The position numbers and the translations under genes were made by a program. Shown here piece by piece: positions 8,333 through 17,256 of a stretch of DNA of 63,196 nucleotides. The stretch lies in NCBI GenBank assembly GCA_017411805.1, contig JAFQPI010000035.1, forward strand, positions 1-63,196, given 5' to 3'. Each line of letters begins with the position of its first letter. The stretch's first letter is position 1. The stretch comes from Clostridia bacterium. Lineage in GTDB: Bacteria; Bacillota; Clostridia; Oscillospirales; CAG-272. A model generated the notes under the pieces. It was not told the origin of the DNA. It saw only the letters and a list, made by a program, of their open reading frames with translations, and did not search any database.

Positions 8333-9546
8333 TAAAGTACGTTGAAGGCGGCGTTTGCGCCGCTCAAGGCTTCCGTGCCTCCGGCATTCATTGCGGCATC
8401 CGCAAGGGCAAGACGAAAAAGGACCTCTCCCTCATCGTCAGCGACCGCAAGTGCTCGGCGGCGGCAGTATACACCACCAACCTCGTCTGCGGCGCGCCCA
8501 TCAAGGTCACCCGCGCAAACCTCGCCGACGGCTGCGCACGCGCCGTGATCTGCAACAGCGGCAACGCAAACACCTGCAACGCAGACGGCATCCAGATCGC
8601 GGAGTCTATGTGCGATCTCGTTTACAAGGCAACGGGCATCCCCGCGCGCGACGTCATCGTTGCTTCAACCGGCGTTATCGGTCAGAAGCTCGACGTCACC
8701 CCGATCCGGGACGGAATGGACGAGCTCGTTTCTTCCCTTTCCTATAACGGCTCGGACGAGGCGGCTTGGGGAATTATGACCACCGACACGAAGCTCAAGA
8801 GCGTCGCTGTGGAATTCGAGATCGGCGGCAAGGTATGCCGTATCGGCGGTATCGCAAAGGGCTCGGGAATGATCCATCCGAATATGGCAACTATGCTCGT
8901 TTTCGTCACAAGTGACGTTGCGATCACACCCGCGGCACTCGATCTTGCTCTCAAAGAAGACGTTAAGAATTCCTTCAATATGATCTCTGTCGACGGCGAC
9001 ACCTCGACCAACGACATGCTCTCGGTTATGGCAAACGGTATGGCGGGCAACAAGGAGATCGACGAAAACTCGCCCGATTTCGCAACCTTTAAGAAAGCTC
9101 TCTTTGCTGTCACCTCCAAGCTCTGCCGTGCGATCGCGGCTGACGGCGAGGGCGCGACAAAGCTCCTCGAATGTAACGTAAGCGGTGCGGCTGACAAGGA
9201 GACCGCTCGCACAGTCGCAAAATCCGTCATCTGCTCGAGCCTTTTCAAAGCGGCAATGTTCGGTGCCGACGCAAACTGGGGACGCGTCCTCTGCGCCATC
9301 GGATACTCGGGCGCGAAGATTAACGTCAACACCATCGGCGTTTCCTTTGCTTCGTCCGCGGGCGAGATCGAGGTCTGCCGCGGCGGCGCGGGAGTTGATT
9401 TCTCGGAGGAAAAAGCCAAGGAGATCCTTCTCTGCACCGAAATTGCGGTCAACATCACCCTCGGAATGGGCGAAGAGTCAGCAACCGCGTGGGGATGCGA
9501 CCTGACATACGATTACGTCAAGATCAACGGAGACTACAGAACATGA
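8329..9546 (+). CDS. argJ: bifunctional glutamate N-acetyltransferase / ornithine acetyltransferase
   Basis: Moves the acetyl group from N-acetylornithine to glutamate, closing the acetyl cycle, and may also use acetyl-CoA for the first step. 405 residues, normal for the family. The self-cleavage motif is intact: GMIHPNMATML with the scissile Ala187-Thr188 bond, the Thr becoming the nucleophile of the beta chain. KGSGMIHPNM and DGEGATKL are also typical. ATG at 8329 overlaps the argC stop by 4 nt and the TGA at 9544-9546 overlaps the argB start. No argA is seen, so the cycle probably depends on this enzyme. Whether it is mono- or bifunctional cannot be told from sequence alone. Confidence 0.93.
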   Translation: MIKYVEGGVCAAQGFRASGIHCGIRKGKTKKDLSLIVSDRKCSAAAVYTTNLVCGAPIKVTRANLADGCARAVICNSGNANTCNADGIQIAESMCDLVYKATGIPARDVIVASTGVIGQKLDVTPIRDGMDELVSSLSYNGSDEAAWGIMTTDTKLKSVAVEFEIGGKVCRIGGIAKGSGMIHPNMATMLVFVTSDVAITPAALDLALKEDVKNSFNMISVDGDTSTNDMLSVMANGMAGNKEIDENSPDFATFKKALFAVTSKLCRAIAADGEGATKLLECNVSGAADKETARTVAKSVICSSLFKAAMFGADANWGRVLCAIGYSGAKINVNTIGVSFASSAGEIEVCRGGAGVDFSEEKAKEILLCTEIAVNITLGMGEESATAWGCDLTYDYVKINGDYRT

Positions 9547-10400
9547 TGAATATTTCCAATGCCGACCGCGCGAAGGTGCTGGTCGAAGCGCTTCCATATA
9601 TCAAAAAATACACCGACAAAATAATCGTCATCAAATACGGCGGCTCCTCGATGGTTGACGAAAGCCTCAAGGAGGACGTTATGCGCGACGTTGCGCTCCT
9701 CAACCTTATCGGAGTCAAGGTTGTTCTCGTCCACGGCGGCGGACCCGCTCTGACCGAAACGCTCAAGAGAATGAATATTGAGAGCAAATTCGAGAACGGT
9801 TTGCGCGTTACCGACGCCGAGACCGCGAAGGTCGCAACGATGGTTCTTGCGGGCAAGGTCAACAAGGGGCTTGTCGGACTTATCGGCTCTGTCGGCGGAC
9901 TCGCCGTCGGACTTTCGGGCATCGACGCTAATATGATCCACGTCCGCGAGCTCGATCCCGCGCTCGGATACGTCGGCGAGATCACGAAGGTCAACACGGG
10001 GCTGATCACCGACGTCCTCGAGAAGGGTTACATCCCCGTAATCTCAAGCGTTGCCTGCGACAAAAACGGTGAAATTTACAATATCAACGCCGACACTATG
10101 GCGGGCGAGATCGCGGCGGCACTTGGTGCCGAGGCATTCATCTCACTGACCGACACCCCCGGCATTCTTGCCGACAAGGACGATCCCTCGACGCTCATCT
10201 CGCAGATCCACCTCAGCGAGATCGACGCCCTGATCGAAGACGGAACGATCTCGGGCGGTATGATCCCTAAAGTTACGGGCTGCGCCGACCTCGTCCGCGG
10301 CGGCGTAAAACGCGTATTCATCATCGACGGACGCGTTCCTCACTCGATCCTCATCGAAATTCTCACCGATGAGGGACTTGGTACTATGGTTTTAGCCTGA
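9543..10400 (+). CDS. argB: acetylglutamate kinase
   Basis: Phosphorylates N-acetylglutamate, the committed and usually arginine-inhibited step. 285 residues of the amino acid kinase fold: KYGGSSM near residue 28, VLVHGGGPALTE near 63, and GGMIPKVTGC for nucleotide and substrate contacts near the C terminus. The ATG at 9543 overlaps the argJ stop; GGAG sits about 10 nt upstream inside argJ. An ATG at 9546 is an alternative. An N-terminal helix (residues 2-18) that in arginine-sensitive enzymes mediates hexamer formation appears present, so feedback inhibition is plausible. Followed by 400 bp of hairpin repeats before argD. Confidence 0.93.
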   Translation: MMNISNADRAKVLVEALPYIKKYTDKIIVIKYGGSSMVDESLKEDVMRDVALLNLIGVKVVLVHGGGPALTETLKRMNIESKFENGLRVTDAETAKVATMVLAGKVNKGLVGLIGSVGGLAVGLSGIDANMIHVRELDPALGYVGEITKVNTGLITDVLEKGYIPVISSVACDKNGEIYNINADTMAGEIAAALGAEAFISLTDTPGILADKDDPSTLISQIHLSEIDALIEDGTISGGMIPKVTGCADLVRGGVKRVFIIDGRVPHSILIEILTDEGLGTMVLA

Positions 10401-10430
10401 ACATCAGACAAAGCGCGGCGGATAAGCTTT

Positions 10431-10581
10431 GGAAGATACTTAAGAAACTTTTCTCGAAAAGTTTCTTAAGTCGACCTCCGCAGAGGTCGAAACACTCCTT
10501 GCGCTTCGAACCGGCGGCGCCCCTGCCGACGGTTCGGAAGGAGTCAATCCTTTCCTTCAGGGAAGGATTGCGCTCCTTCAC
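10431..10581 (-). repeat. B element copy 1 (antisense to the arg operon)
   Basis: Read on the minus strand: GTGAAGGAGCG, hairpin I (outer arms GAAGGAG/CTCCTTC), hairpin II with arms GAACCG/CGGTTC, GAAGCGCAA, hairpin III (CGACCTCTGCGGAGGTCG), and the terminal hairpin with arms AGAAACTT/AAGTTTCT. Module order is as in eight other copies while the paired bases differ. Confidence 0.8.
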
Positions 10582-10608
10582 TCTCTTTCTGAATTTAATC
10601 ACCAAAGG

Positions 10609-10770
10609 GTGACAGAGCGCAACACTTCCCTACAATCGGGAAGTATCGACTCTGTCCAAAATGTCGAAGCAAGCTTCGCCATTTTGAAGCACGATGGCGA
10701 AGGCTGAAGCCTTCGCATTAAAATGGGGCTCTGCCCCAAACCCCGCAAACTTTTGAAAAAGTTTGATCAA
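10609..10770 (+). repeat. B' element copy 2 before argD
   Basis: Starts with an extra hairpin, GACAGAG/CTCTGTC with inner arms ACTTCCC/GGGAAGT, then hairpin II with arms CAAAATG/CATTTTG, a GGGGCTCTGCCCC hairpin and the terminal CAAACTT/AAGTTTG hairpin. Together with copy 1 it forms a head-to-head pair separated by 27 bp. Confidence 0.75.
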
Positions 10771-10799
10771 AACCTCCCGCTTATTAAAAAGGTACAAAA

Positions 10800-11960
10800 A
10801 TGAACACATTCGAACTTGATTCAAAATACGTCGCGCAGACCTACCGTCGTTTTCCCGTTGAGATCGTCTCGGGCAAGGGCGCGGTAGCATATGACGTAAA
10901 CGGCAAAAAATACATCGATATGGGCTCGGGAATTGCCACGAACACCTTCGGTTACGCCGACGACGAATGGATCGCGGCTGTAACGGCACAGCTTAATTCC
11001 TTCTCCCACACCTCGAACCTCTACTATACCTCGCCCTGCGCACGTCTTGCACAGCTTCTTTGCGAGCGCACGGGCATGTCCCGCGTCTTCTTCGGCAATT
11101 CGGGCGCCGAAGCAAACGAGGGCGCGATCAAGGCGGCGCGCAAATATTCCTTTGATAAATACGGCGAGGGCAGAAATAAGATCGTAACCCTCGTAAATTC
11201 CTTCCACGGCAGAACGATAACTACCCTTGCGGCAACGGGTCAGGACGTCTTCCACACTACCTTCATGCCCTTCACCGAGGGCTTCTGCCACGTCCCCGCA
11301 AACGACACAGACGCAATGCTTTCGGCTATGACTTCCGATGTCTGCGCGGTTATGATAGAGCTCGTTCAGGGCGAGGGCGGCGTCAATGCGCTTGACCGAG
11401 ACTACGTTTCCGCGGTCGCCAAGGCTTGCGCGGAACGCGATATCCTCCTCATCATCGACGAGGTACAAACGGGCAACGGACGCACGGGTACCCTCTATGC
11501 CTTCGAGCAATTCGGAATCAAGCCCGATATCGTATCCACGGCAAAGGGTCTCGGCGGCGGTCTGCCGATCGGGGCTGTGATGCTCGGCGAAAAGGTAAAG
11601 GACACCCTTTCGGCAGGATCGCACGGCTCTACCTTCGGCGGAAATCCCGCTTGCGCGGCAGGTGCGCTGAACGTGATCAGCCGCCTCGATGAAGATTTTC
11701 TCGCCGAGGTCCGCAAAAAAAGTGAATATATATTCACAAAGCTCGGACAAATGAAGGGTGTGCTCTCCGTAAGCGGTCTCGGACTTATGATCGGAATCAA
11801 GGCAGAAAAGCCGACTCCCGAAATAATCTCCGAGGGTCTCTCTCGCGGCGTCCTCTTCCTTTCGGCAAAGGATAAGCTCCGCCTCCTCCCTCCGCTCAAT
11901 ATTTCATATACCGAGATCGATGAGGCACTATCCGTCCTTGAACAGATTTTGTCAAAATAA
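10800..11960 (+). CDS. argD: acetylornithine aminotransferase
   Basis: PLP-dependent class III aminotransferase that turns N-acetylglutamate semialdehyde into N-acetylornithine with glutamate as donor. 386 residues. FFGNSGAEANEGAIK binds cofactor phosphate, IIDEVQTGNGRTG carries the Asp that contacts the pyridine nitrogen, and Lys249 in STAKGLGGG is the Schiff-base lysine. The ATG at 10800 follows a modest AAGG. It lies 399 bp beyond argB, a gap filled by two hairpin elements, so it may be read through from argCJB or have its own signals. A perfect palindromic ARG box is inside the gene. N-succinyldiaminopimelate aminotransferase activity is a known side activity of the family. Confidence 0.9.
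   Translation: MNTFELDSKYVAQTYRRFPVEIVSGKGAVAYDVNGKKYIDMGSGIATNTFGYADDEWIAAVTAQLNSFSHTSNLYYTSPCARLAQLLCERTGMSRVFFGNSGAEANEGAIKAARKYSFDKYGEGRNKIVTLVNSFHGRTITTLAATGQDVFHTTFMPFTEGFCHVPANDTDAMLSAMTSDVCAVMIELVQGEGGVNALDRDYVSAVAKACAERDILLIIDEVQTGNGRTGTLYAFEQFGIKPDIVSTAKGLGGGLPIGAVMLGEKVKDTLSAGSHGSTFGGNPACAAGALNVISRLDEDFLAEVRKKSEYIFTKLGQMKGVLSVSGLGLMIGIKAEKPTPEIISEGLSRGVLFLSAKDKLRLLPPLNISYTEIDEALSVLEQILSK
11722..11737 (+). promoter_or_regulatory. perfect ARG box palindrome inside argD
   Basis: GTGAATATATATTCAC is a perfect 16-bp palindrome containing the ArgR consensus (11723-11736), within codons for SEYIFT and about 225 bp before the argD stop. Confidence 0.5.
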
Positions 11961-11983
11961 ATGAAATAAAAAAACAAAAAATC

Positions 11984-12024
11984 ACGATCCGCTTATTGAA
12001 ATGAGCGGATCGTTATGGTATAAT
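11984..12024 (+). promoter_or_regulatory. promoter of the BspA-like gene, with -35 in a hairpin loop
   Basis: TTGAAA at 11996-12001, 17 bp, TATAAT at 12019-12024. The -35 falls in the loop of a hairpin (ACGATCCGCT 11984-11993 with AGCGGATCGT 12004-12013). An A-run before the hairpin would make it a terminator for minus-strand transcripts; on the plus strand it lacks a T-run. Confidence 0.7.
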
Positions 12025-12061
12025 ATATAGGCATTTTATTTAATATGAAAGGATTATCACC

Positions 12062-14878
12062 ATGAAAAAAGCGTTAATCGCGATCTTGGCTCTCATTCTT
12101 GTGCTCTGCGCCTTTGCGGCGTGCGACGAGGATTCCAAGAGCTGCGACCATGATTTCAGTGACTGGAAGGTCACAAAAGAACCCACCTGCACAGAGCAGG
12201 GCATACGTTCACGCTCCTGCGACCTTTGTAATGAGCGCGAGCGCGAATACATTGATATGATTCCTCACACTGAGGAGGTTGTCGCAGGTTATGCTGCCAC
12301 CTGCCAGTCCGAGGGTCTCTCGGACGGTAAGATTTGCACAGTTTGCAACACGGTCATTCTCGAGCAAACCGTCCTTCCCCTCGGCGCACACGTTGAAGGA
12401 ACCACTCCCGGCTACGCGGCAACCTGCACAAGCCAGGGTCTCACCGAAGGAAAGTACTGCACTCTTTGCAACAAAACACTCGTCGAGCAGGTATATATCG
12501 AAAAGCTTCCCCATACCGAGATAACAATTCCCGGCACCGAGCCCACCTGCACGAAGAGCGGCTACGCGGACGGCAAGGAATGCTCTGTTTGCGGTACCAT
12601 CACACTCAAGAGAGCATATCTTGATAAGCTCGGCCACAACTACGTAAACACCGAGATCGTTCCCTCCACCTGTGCCGTCAAGGGTCAGGGTGCCGCTGAG
12701 GTATGCTCGCGTTGCGATTACGTAAACAAAAAGTCCGAGGAGCTTCCCCTCACCGAGGATCACAGCTTTGTCGGCGGCCAATGCACGCTCTGCGGCGAAT
12801 ATGAAGGCGCGGATCACAACCTCTCCTTCAAGTTCTCCTCGTCTCTCAACGGCTATATGGTAACCGGCATCGGAAGCTCGACCGCCACCGAGATCATTAT
12901 TCCCTCTACCTACAACGGCTCCTTCGTTTACGCCATTGATTCCAACGCATTCAAGAACAATACCTCTATCACAAGCGTTGTAATTCCCGACTGCATCACC
13001 AGAATCGGCAACGCATCCTTCAGAAGCTGTACTTCTCTCACCTCCGTAACCTTCGGAGATGGCATTACCAATATCGAATCGAACGCCTTCCGCGGATGCA
13101 CAGCACTCGCATCCGTCTCCTACCCCGCAAGCGTCACAAAGGCGGGCGAATATATCTTTGAGGGCTGTATTTCTCTTCAGACCGCCATCATCGGTAACGA
13201 TACCGTAAGCGAGACTCCTACAATTATGGGCAACTTGATCTTCTCGGGCTGTAAGGCTCTTACCTCGGTTAAGATCGGCAACAGCGTATCTGCAATTTCC
13301 GAGCGCGCGTTCAAAAACTGCTCTGCCCTCACCACAATTGACTTCGGCACCTCTGTCAAATCCATCGGATACGAAGGATTCTATGCCTGCACTTCTCTCA
13401 CCGCGATCGTCATCCCCGACAGCGTTGAGCTGATCGACACCTACGCTTTCCAGAACTGTGAAAACGTAACAGCCGTCACCCTCGGCAAGAACCTCAAGAC
13501 CATCAACGGCAGCGCCTTCAGATACTGCAAGGGCCTTAAAACTCTCGTTATCCCCGCAAGCGTCAAATCTATCGGAAGCTATGCATTTGCAAACATTTCG
13601 AAGCTTGAAACTCTTACTATCGGCGACTCGAGCGAGCAGACTGATCTTACCGTCATCGGCGACTATGCTTTCGCATCCTGCGAGGAGCTCAAGACCGTAG
13701 TGATCGGCGACAACGTAGCCTCTATCGGTAAGTATTCCTTCCAGGGCTGCCAGAGCCTTTCCACTCTCACTCTCGGCAAGAGAGTTGAGGTCATTTATGA
13801 CGGTGCATTCAAAAACTGCATCCGCCTTACCGCGCTTGCGATCCCCGATTCGGTTGTAACCGTAGCTTACGAATCCTTCTCCGGCTGTAAAGCACTTGCA
13901 TCCATAACCTTCGGAAGCGGAGTCAATACCATCGGATCAAGCGCATTCTACAACTGCATCTCTCTTAAAAACGTCGTTATCCCCGCAAACGTCAAGAAAA
14001 TTGATTATCATGCATTCTATAACTGCTCCGGAATCGTAACCTTAACCGTCGGCGACGAAAACGAGCAGGCTGAGCTTACAGTCATCGGTGACGGCGCTTT
14101 CTCCAATTGCGCGGCTCTTTCTACCGTGTATATCGGCAACGGCGTTTCAGTTCTTGATGGAGATAGCTTCAGAAACTGCGACTCTCTCGTTTCCGTAACC
14201 CTCGGAAACAAGGTCGAAACACTCGGCGGTTACTGCTTCTACGACTGTGACTCTCTTCCCTCCATCACATTCCCCGACTCTCTCAAGACCATTGGTGGTT
14301 CCGCATTCTACGACTGTAACGCACTCTCCGAGATCAAATTCGGCACTTCTCTTACAAAGATAGACGGATATGCCTTTGAAAAGTGCACGTCCCTTGAGAC
14401 CCTTGTTATTCCCTCGTCCGTAACCTTCATCGGAACCAGCTGCTTCTCGGGCTGCAGCAGCCTTACATCCGTCATCATCGCAGAAGGCGCAGAGCAGATA
14501 GAGTTCACGACCATAGGTCAGAGCGCATTCTACAACTGCGACGCACTTACCACCGTCGTTATCACCGATAACGTAAAGAGCATCGGAAGTCAGGCATTCC
14601 AGTCCTGCAACGCCCTCACCACAATCACCTTCGGCAAGAACCTCGAGGTCATCGGCAACCAGGCGTTCTACGATTGCAATGCACTCACCGCGATCGCGCT
14701 TGACGTCGACATCATATCTGTCGGAGACTACTGCTTCAACAACTGCACGTCTCTTACCTCGATCTCCTACAATGGCACAATGGCACAGCTGAGCCTCGTT
14801 TCCTTTGGCTCCAACGTGCTCAAGAAAGTTCCCGCAACATTCGTCAAGTGCATAGACGGAAACGTTCCCATCGCATAA
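12062..14878 (+). CDS. BspA-like leucine-rich-repeat lipoprotein
   Basis: Predicted surface lipoprotein of 938 residues. The signal peptide ends in a lipobox (LCAFAAC), with Cys21 as the lipid-attachment site. Residues about 28-255 hold five to six short cysteine repeats of the form TC...G...C..C (for example PTCTEQGIRSRSC), each with a CxxC pair, possibly metal ribbons. From about 265 to the end are LRR_5/BspA repeats of about 23 residues (IGSYAFANCSSLTSVTIP-type), well over twenty copies. Such proteins usually bind host or bacterial surfaces or matrix; no enzyme domain is seen. It has its own promoter and lies 28 bp before argF, so argF is probably on its transcript, an unusual operon partner. 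ATG at 12062 follows AAAGGA. Confidence 0.88.
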   Translation: MKKALIAILALILVLCAFAACDEDSKSCDHDFSDWKVTKEPTCTEQGIRSRSCDLCNEREREYIDMIPHTEEVVAGYAATCQSEGLSDGKICTVCNTVILEQTVLPLGAHVEGTTPGYAATCTSQGLTEGKYCTLCNKTLVEQVYIEKLPHTEITIPGTEPTCTKSGYADGKECSVCGTITLKRAYLDKLGHNYVNTEIVPSTCAVKGQGAAEVCSRCDYVNKKSEELPLTEDHSFVGGQCTLCGEYEGADHNLSFKFSSSLNGYMVTGIGSSTATEIIIPSTYNGSFVYAIDSNAFKNNTSITSVVIPDCITRIGNASFRSCTSLTSVTFGDGITNIESNAFRGCTALASVSYPASVTKAGEYIFEGCISLQTAIIGNDTVSETPTIMGNLIFSGCKALTSVKIGNSVSAISERAFKNCSALTTIDFGTSVKSIGYEGFYACTSLTAIVIPDSVELIDTYAFQNCENVTAVTLGKNLKTINGSAFRYCKGLKTLVIPASVKSIGSYAFANISKLETLTIGDSSEQTDLTVIGDYAFASCEELKTVVIGDNVASIGKYSFQGCQSLSTLTLGKRVEVIYDGAFKNCIRLTALAIPDSVVTVAYESFSGCKALASITFGSGVNTIGSSAFYNCISLKNVVIPANVKKIDYHAFYNCSGIVTLTVGDENEQAELTVIGDGAFSNCAALSTVYIGNGVSVLDGDSFRNCDSLVSVTLGNKVETLGGYCFYDCDSLPSITFPDSLKTIGGSAFYDCNALSEIKFGTSLTKIDGYAFEKCTSLETLVIPSSVTFIGTSCFSGCSSLTSVIIAEGAEQIEFTTIGQSAFYNCDALTTVVITDNVKSIGSQAFQSCNALTTITFGKNLEVIGNQAFYDCNALTAIALDVDIISVGDYCFNNCTSLTSISYNGTMAQLSLVSFGSNVLKKVPATFVKCIDGNVPIA

Positions 14879-14906
14879 ATCCACGCACACCCGAAAGGAA
14901 ATTACC

Positions 14907-15809
14907 ATGAAACATCTTCTTAAACTCTCCGACCTTACAAAAGAAGAGCTTTATTCAATACTCGACCTCGCCGACGAGCTCAAGGCTGAGCGTCGCGCGG
15001 GCATCAAGAAGCCCTATCTTGCGGGCAAGACCCTCGGCATGATCTTCCGCAAGTCCTCGACAAGAACCCGCGTCTCCTTCGAGGTGGGTATCCACGAGCT
15101 CGGCGGAAAGGGTCTCTTCCTCTCCTCGAATGACCTGCAGATAGGTCGAGGAGAGGAGACCGCGGACACCATCCGTGTTCTCTCCCGCTACCTTGACGGC
15201 ATTATGATCCGTACCTTCGATCAGAAGGAGGTCGAGGATATGGCAAAATTCGGCTCGATCCCGATCATCAACGGTCTTACCGACTATGCGCATCCCTGCC
15301 AGGTCCTTGCAGACCTCCAGACCATCCGTGAGCTTCGCGGCGATCTTGAGGGCAAGAAGCTCTGCTTCATCGGCGACGGCAACAATATGGCAAACTCCCT
15401 CATCGTCGGCTGTATACTTGCCGGAATGAGCGTTGCGATCGCTTGCCCCGCGAATTATAAGCCCGACGCCGAGATCATGAAGTGGGCGGAGGCAACCGGC
15501 AGATTCCTCTGCACCGAGTCGATCCCCGAGGCAGCCGCAGACGCCGACGCGCTCTACACCGACGTCTGGGCATCTATGGGTCAGGAGGGTGAAGCCGCCA
15601 TCCGCCGCAAGGCTTTCGAGGGCTATCAGATCAATTCGACCGTTATGACCTACGCGAAACCCGACGCGCTCGTACTCCACTGTCTCCCCGCGCACCGCGA
15701 GGAGGAGATCACCGCGGAGGTCTTCGAGGCACACGCAGCCGAGATCTTCGAAGAAGCCGAAAACCGCCTCCACGCGCAGAAGGCTGTTATGGTAAAGCTG
15801 ATGTCGTGA
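14907..15809 (+). CDS. argF: ornithine carbamoyltransferase
   Basis: Makes citrulline from ornithine and carbamoyl phosphate. 300 residues, family-typical. The carbamoyl-phosphate loop SSTRTR (51-55), HPCQ at 129-132 and the ornithine-site HCLPAHR at 258-264 are intact, so it is an anabolic-type OTCase; a catabolic role cannot be excluded but no arcA or arcC is nearby. The start has AAAGGAA about 7 nt upstream. It follows the BspA-like gene by 28 bp with no promoter seen between, and is closed by a strong terminator. Confidence 0.93.
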   Translation: MKHLLKLSDLTKEELYSILDLADELKAERRAGIKKPYLAGKTLGMIFRKSSTRTRVSFEVGIHELGGKGLFLSSNDLQIGRGEETADTIRVLSRYLDGIMIRTFDQKEVEDMAKFGSIPIINGLTDYAHPCQVLADLQTIRELRGDLEGKKLCFIGDGNNMANSLIVGCILAGMSVAIACPANYKPDAEIMKWAEATGRFLCTESIPEAAADADALYTDVWASMGQEGEAAIRRKAFEGYQINSTVMTYAKPDALVLHCLPAHREEEITAEVFEAHAAEIFEEAENRLHAQKAVMVKLMS

Positions 15810-15813
15810 ATAT

Positions 15814-15847
15814 AAAAAATGCAAGTCACACGGGGCTTGCATTTTTT
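15814..15847 (+). terminator. argF terminator
   Basis: AAAAAATGCAAG and CTTGCATTTTTT pair around a 10-nt loop, with the 3' arm ending in six T. Likely works in both directions. Confidence 0.85.
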
Positions 15848-15939
15848 AGTTAATGTCACGCAAAGCGTGAGTTAATATCTCGCTTACGCGAGAGTTAAGA
15901 TCGGCTTGCGCCGAGTTAATGTTCGCCTGAGGCGAAGCT
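15848..15939 (+). repeat. short-hairpin array, AGTTAA spacer type
   Basis: Four hairpins with 5-8 bp stems (CACGCAAAGCGTG, CTCGCTTACGCGAG, CGGCTTGCGCCG, TTCGCCTGAGGCGAA) joined by AGTTAATGT, AGTTAATATC, AGTTAAGAT and AGTTAATG. Sense orientation to argF, starting right after its terminator. Confidence 0.75.
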
Positions 15940-15944
15940 TTTCT

Positions 15945-16550
15945 TCATCTCACTCTCAATCTCTCCTCCGCCCATTTTTCATATACCTTCACGCAAACGA
16001 ATCTTTGATAAACAAAGTAGATCAATACGTTTATTACGTAAGTAACAAGTATCAGCACGATGCTGATCATGACAGATCCCCCTCCGATCAGCAATCCGAG
16101 CACGCTCGAAAGCATACTCTGCGAAAAAACGAGCATCAGGGAAAAGGGAACTCCGATCATCCGCGCGATCGTCAAAACCCCGCAGATCACAGAAAAATAA
16201 GTCAACATATATTTTCCTCTTTCCGAAAAATACCGACCCGAAAAATCCGCCTGATCAAATTTTTCCGTGCCGAGTGCGGCAAGAAAAACCCTCTTCTCTT
16301 CCGAATCGCGCCCCAACCTGACCATTGAATATACGTAGAATCCGACGAACGCGCCAAGCTGTAAAAGCGAATATAAAACGGTCAGAAAGACGTTCTGCTC
16401 CCCGCCCGTCGCAACGTCGGTTGCAAATTCAAGAGTCGCATTGCCGAAAAACATATTGACAAGCGTTGTTACCAAGAGATACGCGAAGTAAAATACCGCG
16501 TTTGGTATAAAAAAATCCTTCAAAAAGGCGGTGATCTTAATCTTTTTCAT
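15945..16550 (-). CDS. unrecognised multi-span membrane protein
   Basis: A 201-residue protein with four hydrophobic stretches, roughly residues 14-34, 55-77, 110-135 and 145-180, and a basic C terminus (WAEERLRVR). No catalytic motif or family recognised. Good RBS (GGAGG, 6 nt before ATG) that overlaps the end of the upstream XRE-membrane regulator gene; the 13-bp gap makes a two-gene operon, so it may be the target or partner of that regulator, an arrangement common in Clostridia. Confidence 0.7.
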   Translation of the reverse strand: MKKIKITAFLKDFFIPNAVFYFAYLLVTTLVNMFFGNATLEFATDVATGGEQNVFLTVLYSLLQLGAFVGFYVYSMVRLGRDSEEKRVFLAALGTEKFDQADFSGRYFSERGKYMLTYFSVICGVLTIARMIGVPFSLMLVFSQSMLSSVLGLLIGGGSVMISIVLILVTYVINVLIYFVYQRFVCVKVYEKWAEERLRVR

Positions 16551-16563
16551 CGTTTTCCTCCAT

Positions 16564-17256
16564 TCAAAAGCCGAGCAGATGCTTGAATTTCGAATCCGTC
16601 GGCACCAGATCCTTTATAATAATGTATCTGCGCTGTTTGTGCTGAAAAATATACTGATCCCGCGTGTTCCAGCTCTTCTCGATGCAGGTCATATCGATCC
16701 GCTCGTAAAGTCGAAGCTCGCCGAACGACGAATAGACCGAACAACATATTCCGCCGCCTACAACCTCGTAAACGTATTTTTCCTCTGCCATTCTCGAGTT
16801 GATCTTCGCGCGCTGGCTGAGGAAGCTGATCACCATACCGACTATTTTTACAATATTTATGATCAGATACACCCAGGCAAGCGAAACAGCAGTATTGGTT
16901 GATGCCGTCACTATTACCAAAACCATAAAAGCAACTCCGTACAAACACCAAGCAAACCGTTCCTTGGTCAACGTGATCATCGCCTTGTCGATATCACTTA
17001 CGGAATATTCAAAACTATACCTCTCCTCCACCTCGGCAGGAGTGTTTTTCTCCGCGCACACGTTTTGCTCGAAAAAGTCGTTCATCGAAAGCTTGAATAT
17101 CTCGCAAAGGCGCATAAGGTTTTCAACCGTGGGGATCGTTTGGTCATTCTCCCATTGGCTGACCGTCTGGCGAGTCACGAAAAGCTGCTGTCCGAGCTCC
17201 TCCTGCGACAGCTCCGCCCGTTTTCTGTAGTAAGCAATTTTCTCTCCGATGCTCAT
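16564..17256 (-). CDS. XRE-family regulator with C-terminal membrane domain
   Basis: Residues 5-60 form a Cro/C1 helix-turn-helix (LSQEELGQQLFVTRQTVSQWE). Two hydrophobic segments follow (about 105-125 and 128-148), then a charged C-terminal domain of about 80 residues. This layout suggests a membrane-tethered regulator, possibly sensing envelope state. ATG at 17256 follows GGAGGTGG. A perfect 8-bp inverted repeat 80 bp upstream (17336-17354) could be its operator. Operon with the downstream membrane protein gene. Confidence 0.8.
   Translation of the reverse strand: MSIGEKIAYYRKRAELSQEELGQQLFVTRQTVSQWENDQTIPTVENLMRLCEIFKLSMNDFFEQNVCAEKNTPAEVEERYSFEYSVSDIDKAMITLTKERFAWCLYGVAFMVLVIVTASTNTAVSLAWVYLIINIVKIVGMVISFLSQRAKINSRMAEEKYVYEVVGGGICCSVYSSFGELRLYERIDMTCIEKSWNTRDQYIFQHKQRRYIIIKDLVPTDSKFKHLLGF

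Noticed and set aside
10609-10770. Ordinary rho-independent terminator between argB and argD
   Set aside because: The terminal AAACTT/AAGTTT hairpin lacks a T-run and similar hairpins lie in leaders and in both orientations, so simple termination does not fit all copies.
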